From Verrucomicrobiaceae bacterium (GTDB lineage Bacteria; Verrucomicrobiota; Verrucomicrobiia; Verrucomicrobiales; Verrucomicrobiaceae), in contig JAEUHN010000051.1 of the NCBI GenBank assembly GCA_016795365.1, forward strand, positions 1 to 64,000: DNA of 64,000 nt. Reading direction: 5' to 3'. This document shows, in pieces, positions 54,607 to 63,634 of this stretch. The translations under genes and the position numbers were made by a program. The notes under the pieces are model-generated. The model saw only the letters and a list, made by a program, of their open reading frames with translations, searched no databases and was not told where the DNA came from. Positions within the stretch are counted from its first letter, which is position 1; each line of letters begins with the position of its first letter.

Positions 54607-57600
54607 TTCTTCGCCTTCTGCGCGATCGCCTTGTAGTAGTTTTCAATCGCAGCCCGATACTCAGGCGCGGCTTCCTGGCGGGTGGCCTCGGTGAGGTCCT
54701 CGGCCATGCGGCTGGGCAGCTTGCCCCAGTCAGCCACGCTGATGTCGCCGATGGGCACAAGGACCATCTTCCCGTCCTTGCTTACCTGGGTGAAATTGCC
54801 CCCCTCCTTCGACTGCTGCCCCTGCGCGTCCTGCTGGCTCTGCTGCTTGTTTTGCGCGGTCTGCTGATTGCTCTGCGAATGGCCTGGCACCTTCCCTTGG
54901 GCACGAGCCTGCGCCATCGACTGCTGCTGGCTCTGCTGTGCCTGGGAAAGACTCTGCTGGGCATTCTGCTGCTGGCCTTGCTGAGCCTGTTGCTGTTGCT
55001 GACCTTGCTGGGAGCTCTGCTGCTGTTGGCCACCGTTCATCGGATGCAGTTGCGCATCCAGTTGGTCGAGCGCCTGAGCCAGCGCCGTGGCCTGAGTTTG
55101 ATCAAAGGCTGAGATGTTCGGCTGGCCTGGAGTCTGCGCGGCGGCTTGCTCGGCTGACTTCGCCGCTGCTTGAGCCGCTTGCTTGGTTTGCTCGGCCACC
55201 TGAGGTGTGGCATTGCCGGGCTCCGTCTTGGTTGCCTTGGCCGTGGCTTGCAGCTGCTTGGCGGCCTCGGTGTTTGCTTTCGCAGCGTCCTGTTTGCCCA
55301 GTCGTTGTTCGTGACGAGCCACCCGATCAATGTGATGCCCGGCCTCTTCGGCAGCGCTGCCCAGCATCGCCGGCTGGTTCGCCTTCTCGGCCAAGGACTT
55401 CTCCGCGCCCTGGGCGGTGTCCTTCGCGATCTCGGCCAGCGCCTTCTGCATCGCGGGGCTTTTCTTGAGCTGAGCTTCGAGTTCAGCGAGCGCCTTCTGC
55501 GGATCGTTCTTCGCGTCCTGCGCCACATCGGCCAGCTCCTTCGCCTTGTCGTAGGCTTCGTTGAGAGGCTCCTGCACACCGAGGTCCTTCTCCATCTGCT
55601 CCAGCTGAGCGAGAGCCTCCTGCGGCACCTCCTGACCCAGCTCCATCTTGGCGAAGTTCTGGGCCAGTTGTTGCAAGGCGTCCGCTGTTTGTTGCTGCGC
55701 CTGTGCCGCCTTCTGCAGGGCCTGCGACTGCGGCTGCGATTGTTCCGCCTGCGCAGCCTGCTTCAGATTCTCTTTAATCTGCGGCGTCTTCTGGCGCATC
55801 GCTTCCAGAGCCACATCGGCAGTGCGTGCGAGCTGGCGTTGGTCCGCTTTAGCTAGTTCGGCTGCATTGGCTTCCTGGCGAAGCGCGGCCTGCAATCCCT
55901 CCATCTTTTCCGCATTCTTCGCAGCCTCGGGTTGAATCGCCTGCGCTTTGTCACCGACCTCGGCCACGGGCTTCTGAACATCGGCATCCTGCTTGGCGGC
56001 TTCCGTTTTCTTCTGCGTCTCGCGAAGCTCCGCCGCCACCTTGTTCATCATCTCGCTGACCTTCGGTGCCATCGCGAGCAACTGCTGCCGGGCACCCTCG
56101 GCCTCCGTCGCGAGTGCTGCCGCCACCTGCTCAGCCTTCGCCTTGGCCTCGGCAAGCTGGGCCGACTTCGGGAACGTGGGGGCTGGCTGGTTCGGCTGTT
56201 GCTGCGCCGCCTGCCGGGCTTGATCGTTCAATTGCTGAGCAGCGTTGCGCGCCTGCTCAGCAGCCTGCTGCGCCGTGTTGGCCAGCTCTTGCTTGGCTTC
56301 AGCGCGACGTGCGGCCTGGGGCAATTGCTTCAACTGCTCGGCAGCTTGCTGAGCCGCAGCGGCGGTAGCCTGCGCGGCTTCTGAATTCTGCTGACGCTCC
56401 AAGGCGGCCTCGTTCAATGCTTCGACGGCATCCTTGGCAATGTTGTCCGCATCCAGGAGTCGGGCCACATGAGCTAGATCCTTCACCTGATCGCGTGCAG
56501 CTTCCAGGGCGGCCGCATCTTCCTTCGTCGCCGCCTTCGCCGCATCCGCGAGCTTCGCGGCGGCACGGCTGGCGCGGTTCTCATCGAGCGCGGCCTGAGA
56601 ATTCGTCAGAGGATTTTGCTCGCGAAGCTCCGCCTGATCCTGAAGCTGCTGACTAGCCTGGGCGAGCTGTTTCTCGGCCTTCTCCTTCGGCAGCAATCCC
56701 TCGCGATCGGGCTTCTGACGTTGTGCCAGTTTCGGATTCTTCGCCGCTTCGGTTGCTTCATGGAGAGCGGCCTTGGCTTCTTCAATCGCGACCAGCGCGG
56801 GGTTGTCCTGGGACTGCAAACGCTGACGTGCATCAGCCGCGCGACGAGCCGCTTCACTAGCGATGCCACGAAGCTGCTCCGCATTGCGCTGCAAGCGCTG
56901 ACGAAGGTTGTCACTGGCCCCGTAAAGATGCTCGGGGCTCTTCGGTTGCGCCTGATCCTTGGCATTGGGATCAAGTGGCTTGTCGAGCGACTCACGAAGA
57001 TCGTTCGCGGCCTCGCCGATCTCTTTCTTCATCCGCTCGAGATTGCCCTGCTGGTTCTGCTGCACATCCTTCAGGTCATCCAATTCCTGCCCCAGATCCT
57101 GATGCGCGAGCAAAGCCGCGCGCTGCTGCTCCTGCCACTTCGGACGCTGTGCCTGATCGCGATTGCCATTGAGTGAAGTCTCAGTAAGCAAAGCCTGCTG
57201 ACGCGAGAGCAATTGCGTCGCCTGCGCCGTGATCTTCGCTGTCGTCTCCGCTGCGAACGCACGTGCGGCGTCCTCAATCCGACTCGCGGTGCCATGCGCT
57301 TCCGCGGCTGCGCGTTTCACCATCTCCGGCTCGTTCACACCGTCCTGCGTGTGAGTCTCCAGGCGAGCCAGTTCATCACGACGAAGGTCCGTGAGGCTCT
57401 CGCCGAGAAGCTTGAGCGATTCGGCATCGAGCTTGGTAGGAGCAATCTGGGCCGCCTTCTTCAATTCCTGCCACAGATCATCGGCCTGCTCGCGCGTGCG
57501 CTGCGCGGCCTGCTGGAGGCGGGCGAGCTTCGTCTCGGCATCCGAGGGCGGCTCCTTCCCTTTCTTCTTCAACTGCGCGACCTTCTGCACCTGGCTGGCA

Positions 57601-59219
57601 TCCTTGACCAGATCGCGAGTCTTCTCGGCCAGCGTCTTGGCCATCTCAACAAGGCGGCGTTGCTCGGCGGCCAGGTCGCGCTGACGGGGATCGACCGTCT
57701 GCTCCTGAATGAGGATGCGGAGCAAGGTGGAGTCCGCCTTCTGCCCGTGAAGATCCGCGGCAACGATCTTGAGCACCACGGTATCGCCAGCATGAAGCTG
57801 CAGCGGCGAGAGCATGAAGAGATGCTGCACTTCGGTCTGCTTGCCCGGCTTGGTCGCGAGGTCGATGTTGCGAAAGCTCATGCCGTTGATCGAGTGAGCG
57901 AGGACTACGGAAGCGAGCCCGACATCGTCCGATGCCGCGCCCGTGATCCGAATGGACTCATCCGCCATCAGACTGATCTGCGTTTCCTTCGGCTCCACCA
58001 TCTGAGCGATGGGCGGCAGGTCCGCCACGCTGGTGATCCGCCAGCTCGCAGACTCGTCATTGGTGAAGCCCGTCTCCGCGCTCTTGAGCTGCACTGTCCA
58101 TGCTTCCGCTTCACGACCGACGACGAGTTCCGCAGACACCTTGGTCTGCTCCTGCACGGTCGCGATGGGCGCCTTCGGATGCGTAGGCATATCGGGGTTC
58201 AACACGATGCCAGCGCTCGTGATCGGCTGATTGCATTGCAACGAGAGCTTCACCACCGACCCATCGAGCGCCTCGATGTCACCGTGCTCTTCGGTCAAGG
58301 TCACTGCCTCTCCACCCACGTAAGAAGGTGGCACTATGGTCTTCACGAACTGCTCGATGCGAGGGCGCGCACGTGCATCAAGCAAATGCCACGCAGTCAT
58401 GCCATCAGCCGCACGCACCCGATAGCGCACATCACTCTGGCCCACCGGCAGTCGTGCCTCGAAGTGCTCAGGCCCCACCTTGCCCAACTCCATCCGCCGC
58501 GTGCTGCCACCGACTTCGCCAAACTCAATGAACGCCTGGTCCACAGGTTCGCCCGTGATCTTCACCGCCACATCCACCTCGCTCGCCATCGGTGCCAGCG
58601 ACTCCACGGTTTGCGGCTTCTCCACCGTGATGCGCACGCTCGATGGCCGCTCCAGGTTGGCAAAGGGAAGAGCAGCACGCGCCATGAATCCGGGCAGATG
58701 CAGACGAGGCACAAAGCTCAGCGCCGCGATCACCACGAGGGTCACCAGGATCAGCTTCACCCAGGGCACGAGCGCGGACGCGGGCTGCCGTTTTTTCCAG
58801 TCGATGCCTCGAACCGCTGAGCCGACTTCGCTTTGCAACCGCGCACGAAACTCGGGCGAGTCCTTCACCTTCGCGGCATCGCCCTCGGCGAGTTCCACCG
58901 CAGCCAGCAGCTTCTCGCGCACTTCGGGAGCGACTTGCTCGGCCATGCGCGCAGCTCCCAGATTGGTCCGGCTTTCACGCATGAACTGCCAGCCAATGCG
59001 CCACGCCGCCAGACCACAAGCCACATACGCAGCAATGGAAAACCACGGCCTGATCGCATCCGGCAGCAACCAGCCACGATCTAGCAGAGCAATGATGCCG
59101 AAGAGCGAGAGAGCAAAGGCGAGCGCCGCGAGCACGCCACGCCTCAAGAGCAGACTGCGGTGCCGTGCGCGAAAGGCAGCAATGGCGGCGAGAGTTTCAG
59201 GGCGGAGAGACAGGTCCAT
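54603..59219 (-). CDS. Giant coiled-coil membrane protein, DUF4175-like, Gln-rich C-terminus
   Basis: 1538 residues. Membrane helices lie near residues 28-48, 57-77 and 150-170, then an Ig-like periplasmic part (SYVGGEAVTLTEEHGD, RITGAASDDVGLASVVLAHS). Residues ~480-1480 are a very long alanine/glutamine/lysine coiled coil; the last part is Gln-rich (around 1430-1490 with runs of QQ). The ending DISVADWGKLPSRMAEDL is a conserved block of the DUF4175/planctomycetal family. It may act as a stalk or scaffold anchored in the inner membrane. It couples to the prenyltransferase-repeat gene by a 4-bp overlap. Enzymatic motifs are absent. Confidence 0.8.
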   Translation of the reverse strand: MDLSLRPETLAAIAAFRARHRSLLLRRGVLAALAFALSLFGIIALLDRGWLLPDAIRPWFSIAAYVACGLAAWRIGWQFMRESRTNLGAARMAEQVAPEVREKLLAAVELAEGDAAKVKDSPEFRARLQSEVGSAVRGIDWKKRQPASALVPWVKLILVTLVVIAALSFVPRLHLPGFMARAALPFANLERPSSVRITVEKPQTVESLAPMASEVDVAVKITGEPVDQAFIEFGEVGGSTRRMELGKVGPEHFEARLPVGQSDVRYRVRAADGMTAWHLLDARARPRIEQFVKTIVPPSYVGGEAVTLTEEHGDIEALDGSVVKLSLQCNQPITSAGIVLNPDMPTHPKAPIATVQEQTKVSAELVVGREAEAWTVQLKSAETGFTNDESASWRITSVADLPPIAQMVEPKETQISLMADESIRITGAASDDVGLASVVLAHSINGMSFRNIDLATKPGKQTEVQHLFMLSPLQLHAGDTVVLKIVAADLHGQKADSTLLRILIQEQTVDPRQRDLAAEQRRLVEMAKTLAEKTRDLVKDASQVQKVAQLKKKGKEPPSDAETKLARLQQAAQRTREQADDLWQELKKAAQIAPTKLDAESLKLLGESLTDLRRDELARLETHTQDGVNEPEMVKRAAAEAHGTASRIEDAARAFAAETTAKITAQATQLLSRQQALLTETSLNGNRDQAQRPKWQEQQRAALLAHQDLGQELDDLKDVQQNQQGNLERMKKEIGEAANDLRESLDKPLDPNAKDQAQPKSPEHLYGASDNLRQRLQRNAEQLRGIASEAARRAADARQRLQSQDNPALVAIEEAKAALHEATEAAKNPKLAQRQKPDREGLLPKEKAEKQLAQASQQLQDQAELREQNPLTNSQAALDENRASRAAAKLADAAKAATKEDAAALEAARDQVKDLAHVARLLDADNIAKDAVEALNEAALERQQNSEAAQATAAAAQQAAEQLKQLPQAARRAEAKQELANTAQQAAEQARNAAQQLNDQARQAAQQQPNQPAPTFPKSAQLAEAKAKAEQVAAALATEAEGARQQLLAMAPKVSEMMNKVAAELRETQKKTEAAKQDADVQKPVAEVGDKAQAIQPEAAKNAEKMEGLQAALRQEANAAELAKADQRQLARTADVALEAMRQKTPQIKENLKQAAQAEQSQPQSQALQKAAQAQQQTADALQQLAQNFAKMELGQEVPQEALAQLEQMEKDLGVQEPLNEAYDKAKELADVAQDAKNDPQKALAELEAQLKKSPAMQKALAEIAKDTAQGAEKSLAEKANQPAMLGSAAEEAGHHIDRVARHEQRLGKQDAAKANTEAAKQLQATAKATKTEPGNATPQVAEQTKQAAQAAAKSAEQAAAQTPGQPNISAFDQTQATALAQALDQLDAQLHPMNGGQQQQSSQQGQQQQQAQQGQQQNAQQSLSQAQQSQQQSMAQARAQGKVPGHSQSNQQTAQNKQQSQQDAQGQQSKEGGNFTQVSKDGKMVLVPIGDISVADWGKLPSRMAEDLTEATRQEAAPEYRAAIENYYKAIAQKAKK

Positions 59220-59367
59220 GGGCGGCGATAGAACGAAGCGGGTGAGGATGAGCTAGCACTCAAGCTGCCAGTGGTGGCCTCATTTTGCGAACTGTGAATT
59301 CCGTGTGCAACTTCCCCCGGAGGTGCGTGTTTCACCGCGCCGTTCACATCGAACGAACTCACCCAAC

Positions 59368-60276
59368 ATGAAAACGAGCAAGACTCTTCTCTTTGTCGCC
59401 TGCTGCACGGCCGCAGGCCTGACCTACGCCCAGGACGGCGAGAAACGCCCCGGCGGCGACGGCGGCAACCGCATGGCCGAATTCCTCAAGCGCATCGACG
59501 GCAATGGCGATGGCAAGGTCTCCAAAGACGAGTTCCTCGCCTTCTCGAAGAAGGAGGGCGAAGACCGCTTCTCCAAGATCGATGCCAATGCCGACGGTGT
59601 GGCCGATGAGAATGAATTGAAGTCCGCCGCTGAAAAGATGCGCAGTGGTGGTCGTCCTGAAGGGCGCGGAGCCAGCGAAGGCGGCGGCTTCCGTCGTCCA
59701 CCTGAAGGCCAGGGTCGCCCCGAAGGTGGTCCTCCCGGCGCTCAGGGTGGCCCCGAAGGTCGTCGTCCCGAAGGTGGCCCTCCCGGTGGTCCCGAAGGTC
59801 GTCGCCCTGAAGGCGGACCTCCTGGCGGTCAAGGCGGCCCTGAAGGACGTCGTCCAGAAGGTGGCCCTCCCGGCGGAGCCCCTGGCTTTGGCGGTGGCAT
59901 GAGAGGCATGATGCAAGCCATGGGCAATCCTGAAGAGGCTTTCAAGAAGCTCGACAAGAATGCCGACGGCAGCGTGGACCTTGCCGAATACAAGGAATCG
60001 ACCAGCGCCGAAGTGGAAGGCCGCTTCAAGATGATTGACCAGAACACCGATGGCAAAGTGACCACGGAGGAGTTCAAAGGTGCCATGGAACGTATGCGCG
60101 GCATGATGAGCCGTGGCATGCAAGGCGGCCCTGGAGGCCAGGGAGGCCCGGGCAGCTTCCGTCGCCCCGGTGGCGAAGGCGGAGCACCTGGTGGTGAAGG
60201 CAGCGGCTTCCGTCGTCCTCCGAGCCAGGAAGGCGACGCTCCCAAGTCGGAGCCCAAGAAGGAAGGTGGCGTGTAG
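59368..60276 (+). CDS. Secreted EF-hand protein with Pro/Gly/Arg/Glu repeats
   Basis: ATG 59368 gives 302 residues with a signal peptide (MKTSKTLLFVACCTAAGLTYA). Four EF-hand loops of the DxNxDGxVxxxE type are visible: RIDGNGDGKVSKDE, KIDANADGVADENE, KLDKNADGSVDLAE and MIDQNTDGKVTTEE. Between the second and third sits a low-complexity zone (~105-195) made of repeats like RPEGGPPGG, and the C-terminus is also Gly/Pro-rich. The protein should bind calcium outside the cytoplasm; EF-hand proteins are abundant in Verrucomicrobia. Divergent from the DUF4175-like gene and followed by a strong terminator. Confidence 0.9.
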   Translation: MKTSKTLLFVACCTAAGLTYAQDGEKRPGGDGGNRMAEFLKRIDGNGDGKVSKDEFLAFSKKEGEDRFSKIDANADGVADENELKSAAEKMRSGGRPEGRGASEGGGFRRPPEGQGRPEGGPPGAQGGPEGRRPEGGPPGGPEGRRPEGGPPGGQGGPEGRRPEGGPPGGAPGFGGGMRGMMQAMGNPEEAFKKLDKNADGSVDLAEYKESTSAEVEGRFKMIDQNTDGKVTTEEFKGAMERMRGMMSRGMQGGPGGQGGPGSFRRPGGEGGAPGGEGSGFRRPPSQEGDAPKSEPKKEGGV

Positions 60277-60305
60277 TCATCTTTCGATCTGAATCATCGT
60301 TCGCG

Positions 60306-60337
60306 AGGGCGGAGCATGGAAGTGCTCCGCCCTTTTT
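60306..60337 (+). terminator. Intrinsic terminator after the EF-hand gene
   Basis: A perfect 11-bp stem (agggcggagca / tgctccgccct) with a 6-nt loop (tggaag) is followed by five T residues at 60333-60337. It lies 29 bp after the EF-hand stop codon and ends that transcript. Confidence 0.93.
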
Positions 60338-60428
60338 GCTGCATGAGTTCCTTGGTCTGCCTCTTGCTTTCAGTCTGCTTGACTACCCTCGTCAATTCGC
60401 CACTCATCACGCCCGCTTTTCCCTCCTC

Positions 60429-61034
60429 ATGGCCAAACCCAAGTCTGCTGCTGCAACCCCTGTCGTCTGGCATGTTGTTCGTCGTTCCTCCATCCACTCG
60501 CAGGGCGTCTTCGCTCTGAGGGACATTCCTCCTGGCACTCGCATCCTCGAATACACGGGAGAAAAGATCGGCAAGCGTGAGAGCGAGCGCCGCGCCAACG
60601 AGCGACTGGCCAGAGCCAAGGTCACGGGCGAGGCCGCCGTTTACATCTTCAACCTGAACAAGCGTCAGGATCTCGATGGCAGCATGAAGAGCAACATTGC
60701 CCGCCTGCTGAACCATTCGTGTGATCCCAACTGCGAGGCCATCCAGTCGCGCGGACGCATTTGGATGACCGCCTTGCGCGACATCAAGAAGGGCGAGGAG
60801 CTGACCTTTAACTACGGCTTCGATCTCGAGAACTGGAGCGAGCACCCATGTCGCTGCGGCACTGATCGCTGCATCGGATTCATCGCAGGCGAGGAATACT
60901 GGGGTGAACTCAAGACCATCCTCGAGGACCGGGCTGCCATTGTTCGCGCCAAGAAGAAAACCGAGGCATCTGCTGCGAAGAAGACGTCAGCGAAAAAGAA
61001 GTCTGCTGCGCCTGCGAAAAAGAAGAAGCGCTAG
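60429..61034 (+). CDS. SET-domain protein methyltransferase with lysine-rich tail
   Basis: ATG 60429 gives 201 residues (MAKPKSAAATP); the longer frame would begin inside the terminator T-run. Residues ~15-140 are a SET domain: SSIHSQGVFALRDIPPGTRILEYTGE, IARLLNHSCDPNCEA (NHSCxPN core) and GEELTFNYGFD (ELTFNYxF, SAM/lysine site). A post-SET Cys cluster follows (CRCGTDRCIGF). The last ~30 residues are Lys/Ala repeats (KKTSAKKKSAAPAKKKKR), like bacterial histone-H1-type tails. Bacterial SET enzymes, for instance chlamydial NUE, methylate histone-like proteins. It may also methylate its own tail. No operon partner; it converges with the amidase gene (4-bp overlap). Confidence 0.9.
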   Translation: MAKPKSAAATPVVWHVVRRSSIHSQGVFALRDIPPGTRILEYTGEKIGKRESERRANERLARAKVTGEAAVYIFNLNKRQDLDGSMKSNIARLLNHSCDPNCEAIQSRGRIWMTALRDIKKGEELTFNYGFDLENWSEHPCRCGTDRCIGFIAGEEYWGELKTILEDRAAIVRAKKKTEASAAKKTSAKKKSAAPAKKKKR

Positions 61035-61633
61035 AGCGTGCCCTTCACTGCCGCGATGCCCGAGGCAATCGCGTCCGCGATCATCTGGCGATGCTTCCAA
61101 CTGCCGCAGTCCGAGGACTCCGTGCGGCTGCTGATGAATCCGCACTCGACCAGCACCGCAGGCCCTTTGGTTTCACGCAGCACTTTGAGATCTTCCCAGT
61201 CAACCCCGCGACTGCGGCTGGGCACGCTCTTCTTCATCGACTCCTGAATGCTCTCGGCGAGCACCTTGCCCTTGTCGCTCCGGTAGTGGGTCTCAAACCC
61301 ACGCACCGTGCGATCACGATTGGCATTGAAATGAATGCTCACAAAGATCGCCCCCGGATGCTTGTTGGCGATCACCGCACGTTCGGAAAGTTCCACATAG
61401 GTATCGTCCGTGCGCGTCATCACCGTCTTGAATCCCCGCGCCTTCAGCGCCGTGTTGAGGCGCTTGGCCACGTCAAGGCACAGGGTCTTTTCATAGTGTG
61501 GCTTCCAGACCGAGCCAGGGTCCTTGCCTCCATGACCGGCATCAATCACTACCGTGTCGAAAGCTGGCAAAAGCCCCGCCAGCCAGCACAGGACCATCAC
61601 AAGCATCGAGGTCCTGGCTGAAGGCGAGTTCAT
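61031..61633 (-). CDS. N-acetylmuramoyl-L-alanine amidase (Amidase_3)
   Basis: 200 residues with an N-terminal signal or anchor (MNSPSARTSMLVMVLCWLAGLLPAF). The zinc site is that of AmiC/CwlM enzymes: VVIDAGHGGKDPG (His), YEKTLCLDVAKRL (Glu), IFVSIHFNANRD (His) and ILVECGF-like LVECGFISSRTES (catalytic Glu). It cleaves the peptide side chain from peptidoglycan. It is short (bare catalytic domain) with no binding modules. The gene lies 27 bp from the LysM lipoprotein in the same direction and they may be co-transcribed. Confidence 0.93.
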   Translation of the reverse strand: MNSPSARTSMLVMVLCWLAGLLPAFDTVVIDAGHGGKDPGSVWKPHYEKTLCLDVAKRLNTALKARGFKTVMTRTDDTYVELSERAVIANKHPGAIFVSIHFNANRDRTVRGFETHYRSDKGKVLAESIQESMKKSVPSRSRGVDWEDLKVLRETKGPAVLVECGFISSRTESSDCGSWKHRQMIADAIASGIAAVKGTL

Positions 61634-61660
61634 AGCTGACGCGGTAACGAGATCCGCTGG

Positions 61661-62221
61661 CTAGCGAGGAATCACCAAGGTCTTGCCATTGCGAATCACG
61701 TCGCTCTTCAGACCGTTGGCAGATTTGATCTTCTCCACCGAGGTGCCGTATTTCCGCGCCAGGCCCCAGAGCGTATCGCTGCCCTTCACCGTGACCTTCA
61801 CGCTGCCTCCTGAACTGGAAGACTTCTTTTTGGAGGATGAAGATGAGGACGACGAGACCTTCTTCACGGGCGTCGAATTCACGCGACGTGTGCTGCTGGA
61901 CGACGATGAACGCCTGGCCGGTGGGTCATCACGATCAGGCTGCTGGCGGCGCTGGTAGTCGGAGGGACCGGCCGAGGAACCACCTTCCGCAGCCCAGGCC
62001 GTGACGTAGTTGCCATTCGCGTCGAACGGATAGTCCTCACGCGACATGTTGTGCGAAGGCGTCCGCGCCGAGCCATACAATCCAATGCTGGGCAAATCGC
62101 TGGGCAATCCATCGATCTTTGGACTGGTCGATTTGCACGAGCTGAGAACGAGCGCAAGAACGGCCGCAGCCAGGAGGTCAAAACGGACCAGGGAGGTGAA
62201 GCGGGAAAGAGTGGGCTGCAT
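61661..62221 (-). CDS. LysM lipoprotein with serine-rich linker
   Basis: 186 residues. A lipobox (LVLSSCKS, Cys ~29) marks an anchored lipoprotein. A Ser/Lys-rich low-complexity linker (around 105-137) leads into a single LysM domain (TVKGSDTLWGLARKYGTSVEKIKSANGL, then KTLVIPR) that binds peptidoglycan. It sits immediately upstream of the amidase on the same strand, which suggests it helps localise or regulate that enzyme. Confidence 0.9.
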   Translation of the reverse strand: MQPTLSRFTSLVRFDLLAAAVLALVLSSCKSTSPKIDGLPSDLPSIGLYGSARTPSHNMSREDYPFDANGNYVTAWAAEGGSSAGPSDYQRRQQPDRDDPPARRSSSSSSTRRVNSTPVKKVSSSSSSSSKKKSSSSGGSVKVTVKGSDTLWGLARKYGTSVEKIKSANGLKSDVIRNGKTLVIPR

Positions 62222-62261
62222 GGGAGTCAGGCCAGGATGGTGGGAAAGCTGCGGTCGTGAA

Positions 62262-62648
62262 TCACTTTGATTCGGGCGTGTGGAAGCGGCAGATCACCTG
62301 CGTGACCTTGCCTCCCTCCATCATAATCGCACGCTCGTGGAAAAACTTCGCGCCGCTCATGGGCTGGGAGTAAACCCACTTCGTGTCATTGTCATGCCGC
62401 TCTAGGGGAACGCCAAGGAGTTCGAAGACGTCGCGTCCCGTCATGCCGGGCTCGATCTTGCGGAAGTTGCTCTCCGTGAACTTCAAGGCCTGGAACTTGG
62501 TGCTCTCCTGGCCGAAGGCTTTGAAGCAGGCAATCGATTCATCGAGGTTGTAGCCATAGCTGACCGAGATGAAGAGAATCATGATCACCGGCAAGGCCAG
62601 CAAGCCGACGGGGATGACGTAATACCAGTTCTTTTTCAGGAAGTTCAT
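62262..62648 (-). CDS. Membrane-anchored BamE/SmpA-like small protein
   Basis: ATG 62648 gives 128 residues (MNFLKKNWYYVIPVGLLAL...), a single N-terminal membrane helix and a periplasmic domain. KIEPGMTGRDVFELLGVPLERHDNDTKWVYSQP is the SmpA/OmlA (BamE) pattern, where xxGMTxxxVxxLLGxP and xxWxY recur. It has no lipobox, so it is not a classical BamE. Could take part in outer-membrane protein or envelope assembly; family call moderately sure. Confidence 0.72.
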   Translation of the reverse strand: MNFLKKNWYYVIPVGLLALPVIMILFISVSYGYNLDESIACFKAFGQESTKFQALKFTESNFRKIEPGMTGRDVFELLGVPLERHDNDTKWVYSQPMSGAKFFHERAIMMEGGKVTQVICRFHTPESK

Positions 62649-62707
62649 GCGCGGCGACGCTGGCAGGCTCCGGCGTTTTTTCAAACGGCAATCGAGGGAG
62701 TGTTCCG

Positions 62708-63601
62708 CTAGCGCCCGAGCAAGCCACGCACCCAGTAAGTGCCCAGAATCATCGCCTTCCTGACCGAACTCAGCCGCTCGCGTCGCTCAAACACGCGATA
62801 GCCGCCAAGCCGAAGCTTCTCCAAGATCTCGCGATAGATCTGCCCCATCATCCGGGCCGCCACCATGCTCCGGCGATCCGAAGCAGGCAACACCTCCGCC
62901 GCCTCCTGGTAGTAGCGCTTGGCCCGTGCATACTGCTCTTCCATCAGATTGAGAAAGCCGGGGCTGAATCGTCCCGCGAGAACATCTTCCTCGCTGACCC
63001 CATGCTTGCGCATCTCATCCTGGGGCAAATAGATGCGCCCGGACTCACGAGCATCTTCACCCACATCGCGCATGATGTTGGTCAACTGCAAGGCGTAGCC
63101 CAGAGCCACCGCATACTCATCAGATCGAGCGTCCTGAGCCCCGAAGATTCGCGCGCTCACAATGCCCACCACACATGCCACCTTGTAACAGTAGGCCAGC
63201 AGTTCATCGATCGTCGCGTAGCGCACCTTGTCTTGATCACTGGCGACTCCGTCGATGATCTCAGCCAGCAGCTGTGGGCTGAACTGATACTTCGCAGGCA
63301 AAGGCAAAATCTCGCTCAAGATACAATCACTCAAGCCTTCGCCATCGTGCAGCACCGCGAAACGCCAGCGCGCGAGTTGCTCGCGCTTCTGGTCCACGGG
63401 CACTTCAGTGTCGTCCGCGATATCATCCACGATTCGGCAGAAGGCATAGAACGAAATCATGTCACGCCTGCGCTCGGCTGGCAGACAGGCGAGAGCGATG
63501 GCGAGGTTCGATTTGCTCTTCTTCGCGATCTGGGCGCTGGAGGCCGAGTGCGGGACGCCGGGTTCGGCCTTCGCTCGCGAGTCCTCAGGGGCGGCATTCA
63601 T
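62708..63601 (-). CDS. Squalene/phytoene synthase family (HpnC/HpnD-like)
   Basis: 297 residues, no signal. The two Asp-rich motifs that bind the diphosphates are present: FCRIVDDIADDTE (DxxxD) and TNIMRDVGEDARESGRIYLPQDEM (DVGED). YKVACVVGIVSARIFGA and KRYYQEAAEVLP are also typical. Members condense two farnesyl diphosphates, or the two-step presqualene diphosphate route (HpnC/HpnD) used by hopanoid makers. Its partner genes (HpnE, squalene-hopene cyclase) are not in the window. The short repeat at 63601 abuts its start codon. Confidence 0.9.
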   Translation of the reverse strand: MNAAPEDSRAKAEPGVPHSASSAQIAKKSKSNLAIALACLPAERRRDMISFYAFCRIVDDIADDTEVPVDQKREQLARWRFAVLHDGEGLSDCILSEILPLPAKYQFSPQLLAEIIDGVASDQDKVRYATIDELLAYCYKVACVVGIVSARIFGAQDARSDEYAVALGYALQLTNIMRDVGEDARESGRIYLPQDEMRKHGVSEEDVLAGRFSPGFLNLMEEQYARAKRYYQEAAEVLPASDRRSMVAARMMGQIYREILEKLRLGGYRVFERRERLSSVRKAMILGTYWVRGLLGR

Positions 63602-63634
63602 CCAGCATCAAGTATCTAGCATCCCATCGCCAGG
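63601..63634. repeat. Short dispersed repeat, second copy
   Basis: tccagcatcaagtatctagc (63601) is related to tctagcatccagtatctagt at 53364. It lies between the HpnC/D-like gene start and the signal peptidase gene. Half-length copy without the inverted partner. Confidence 0.5.
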
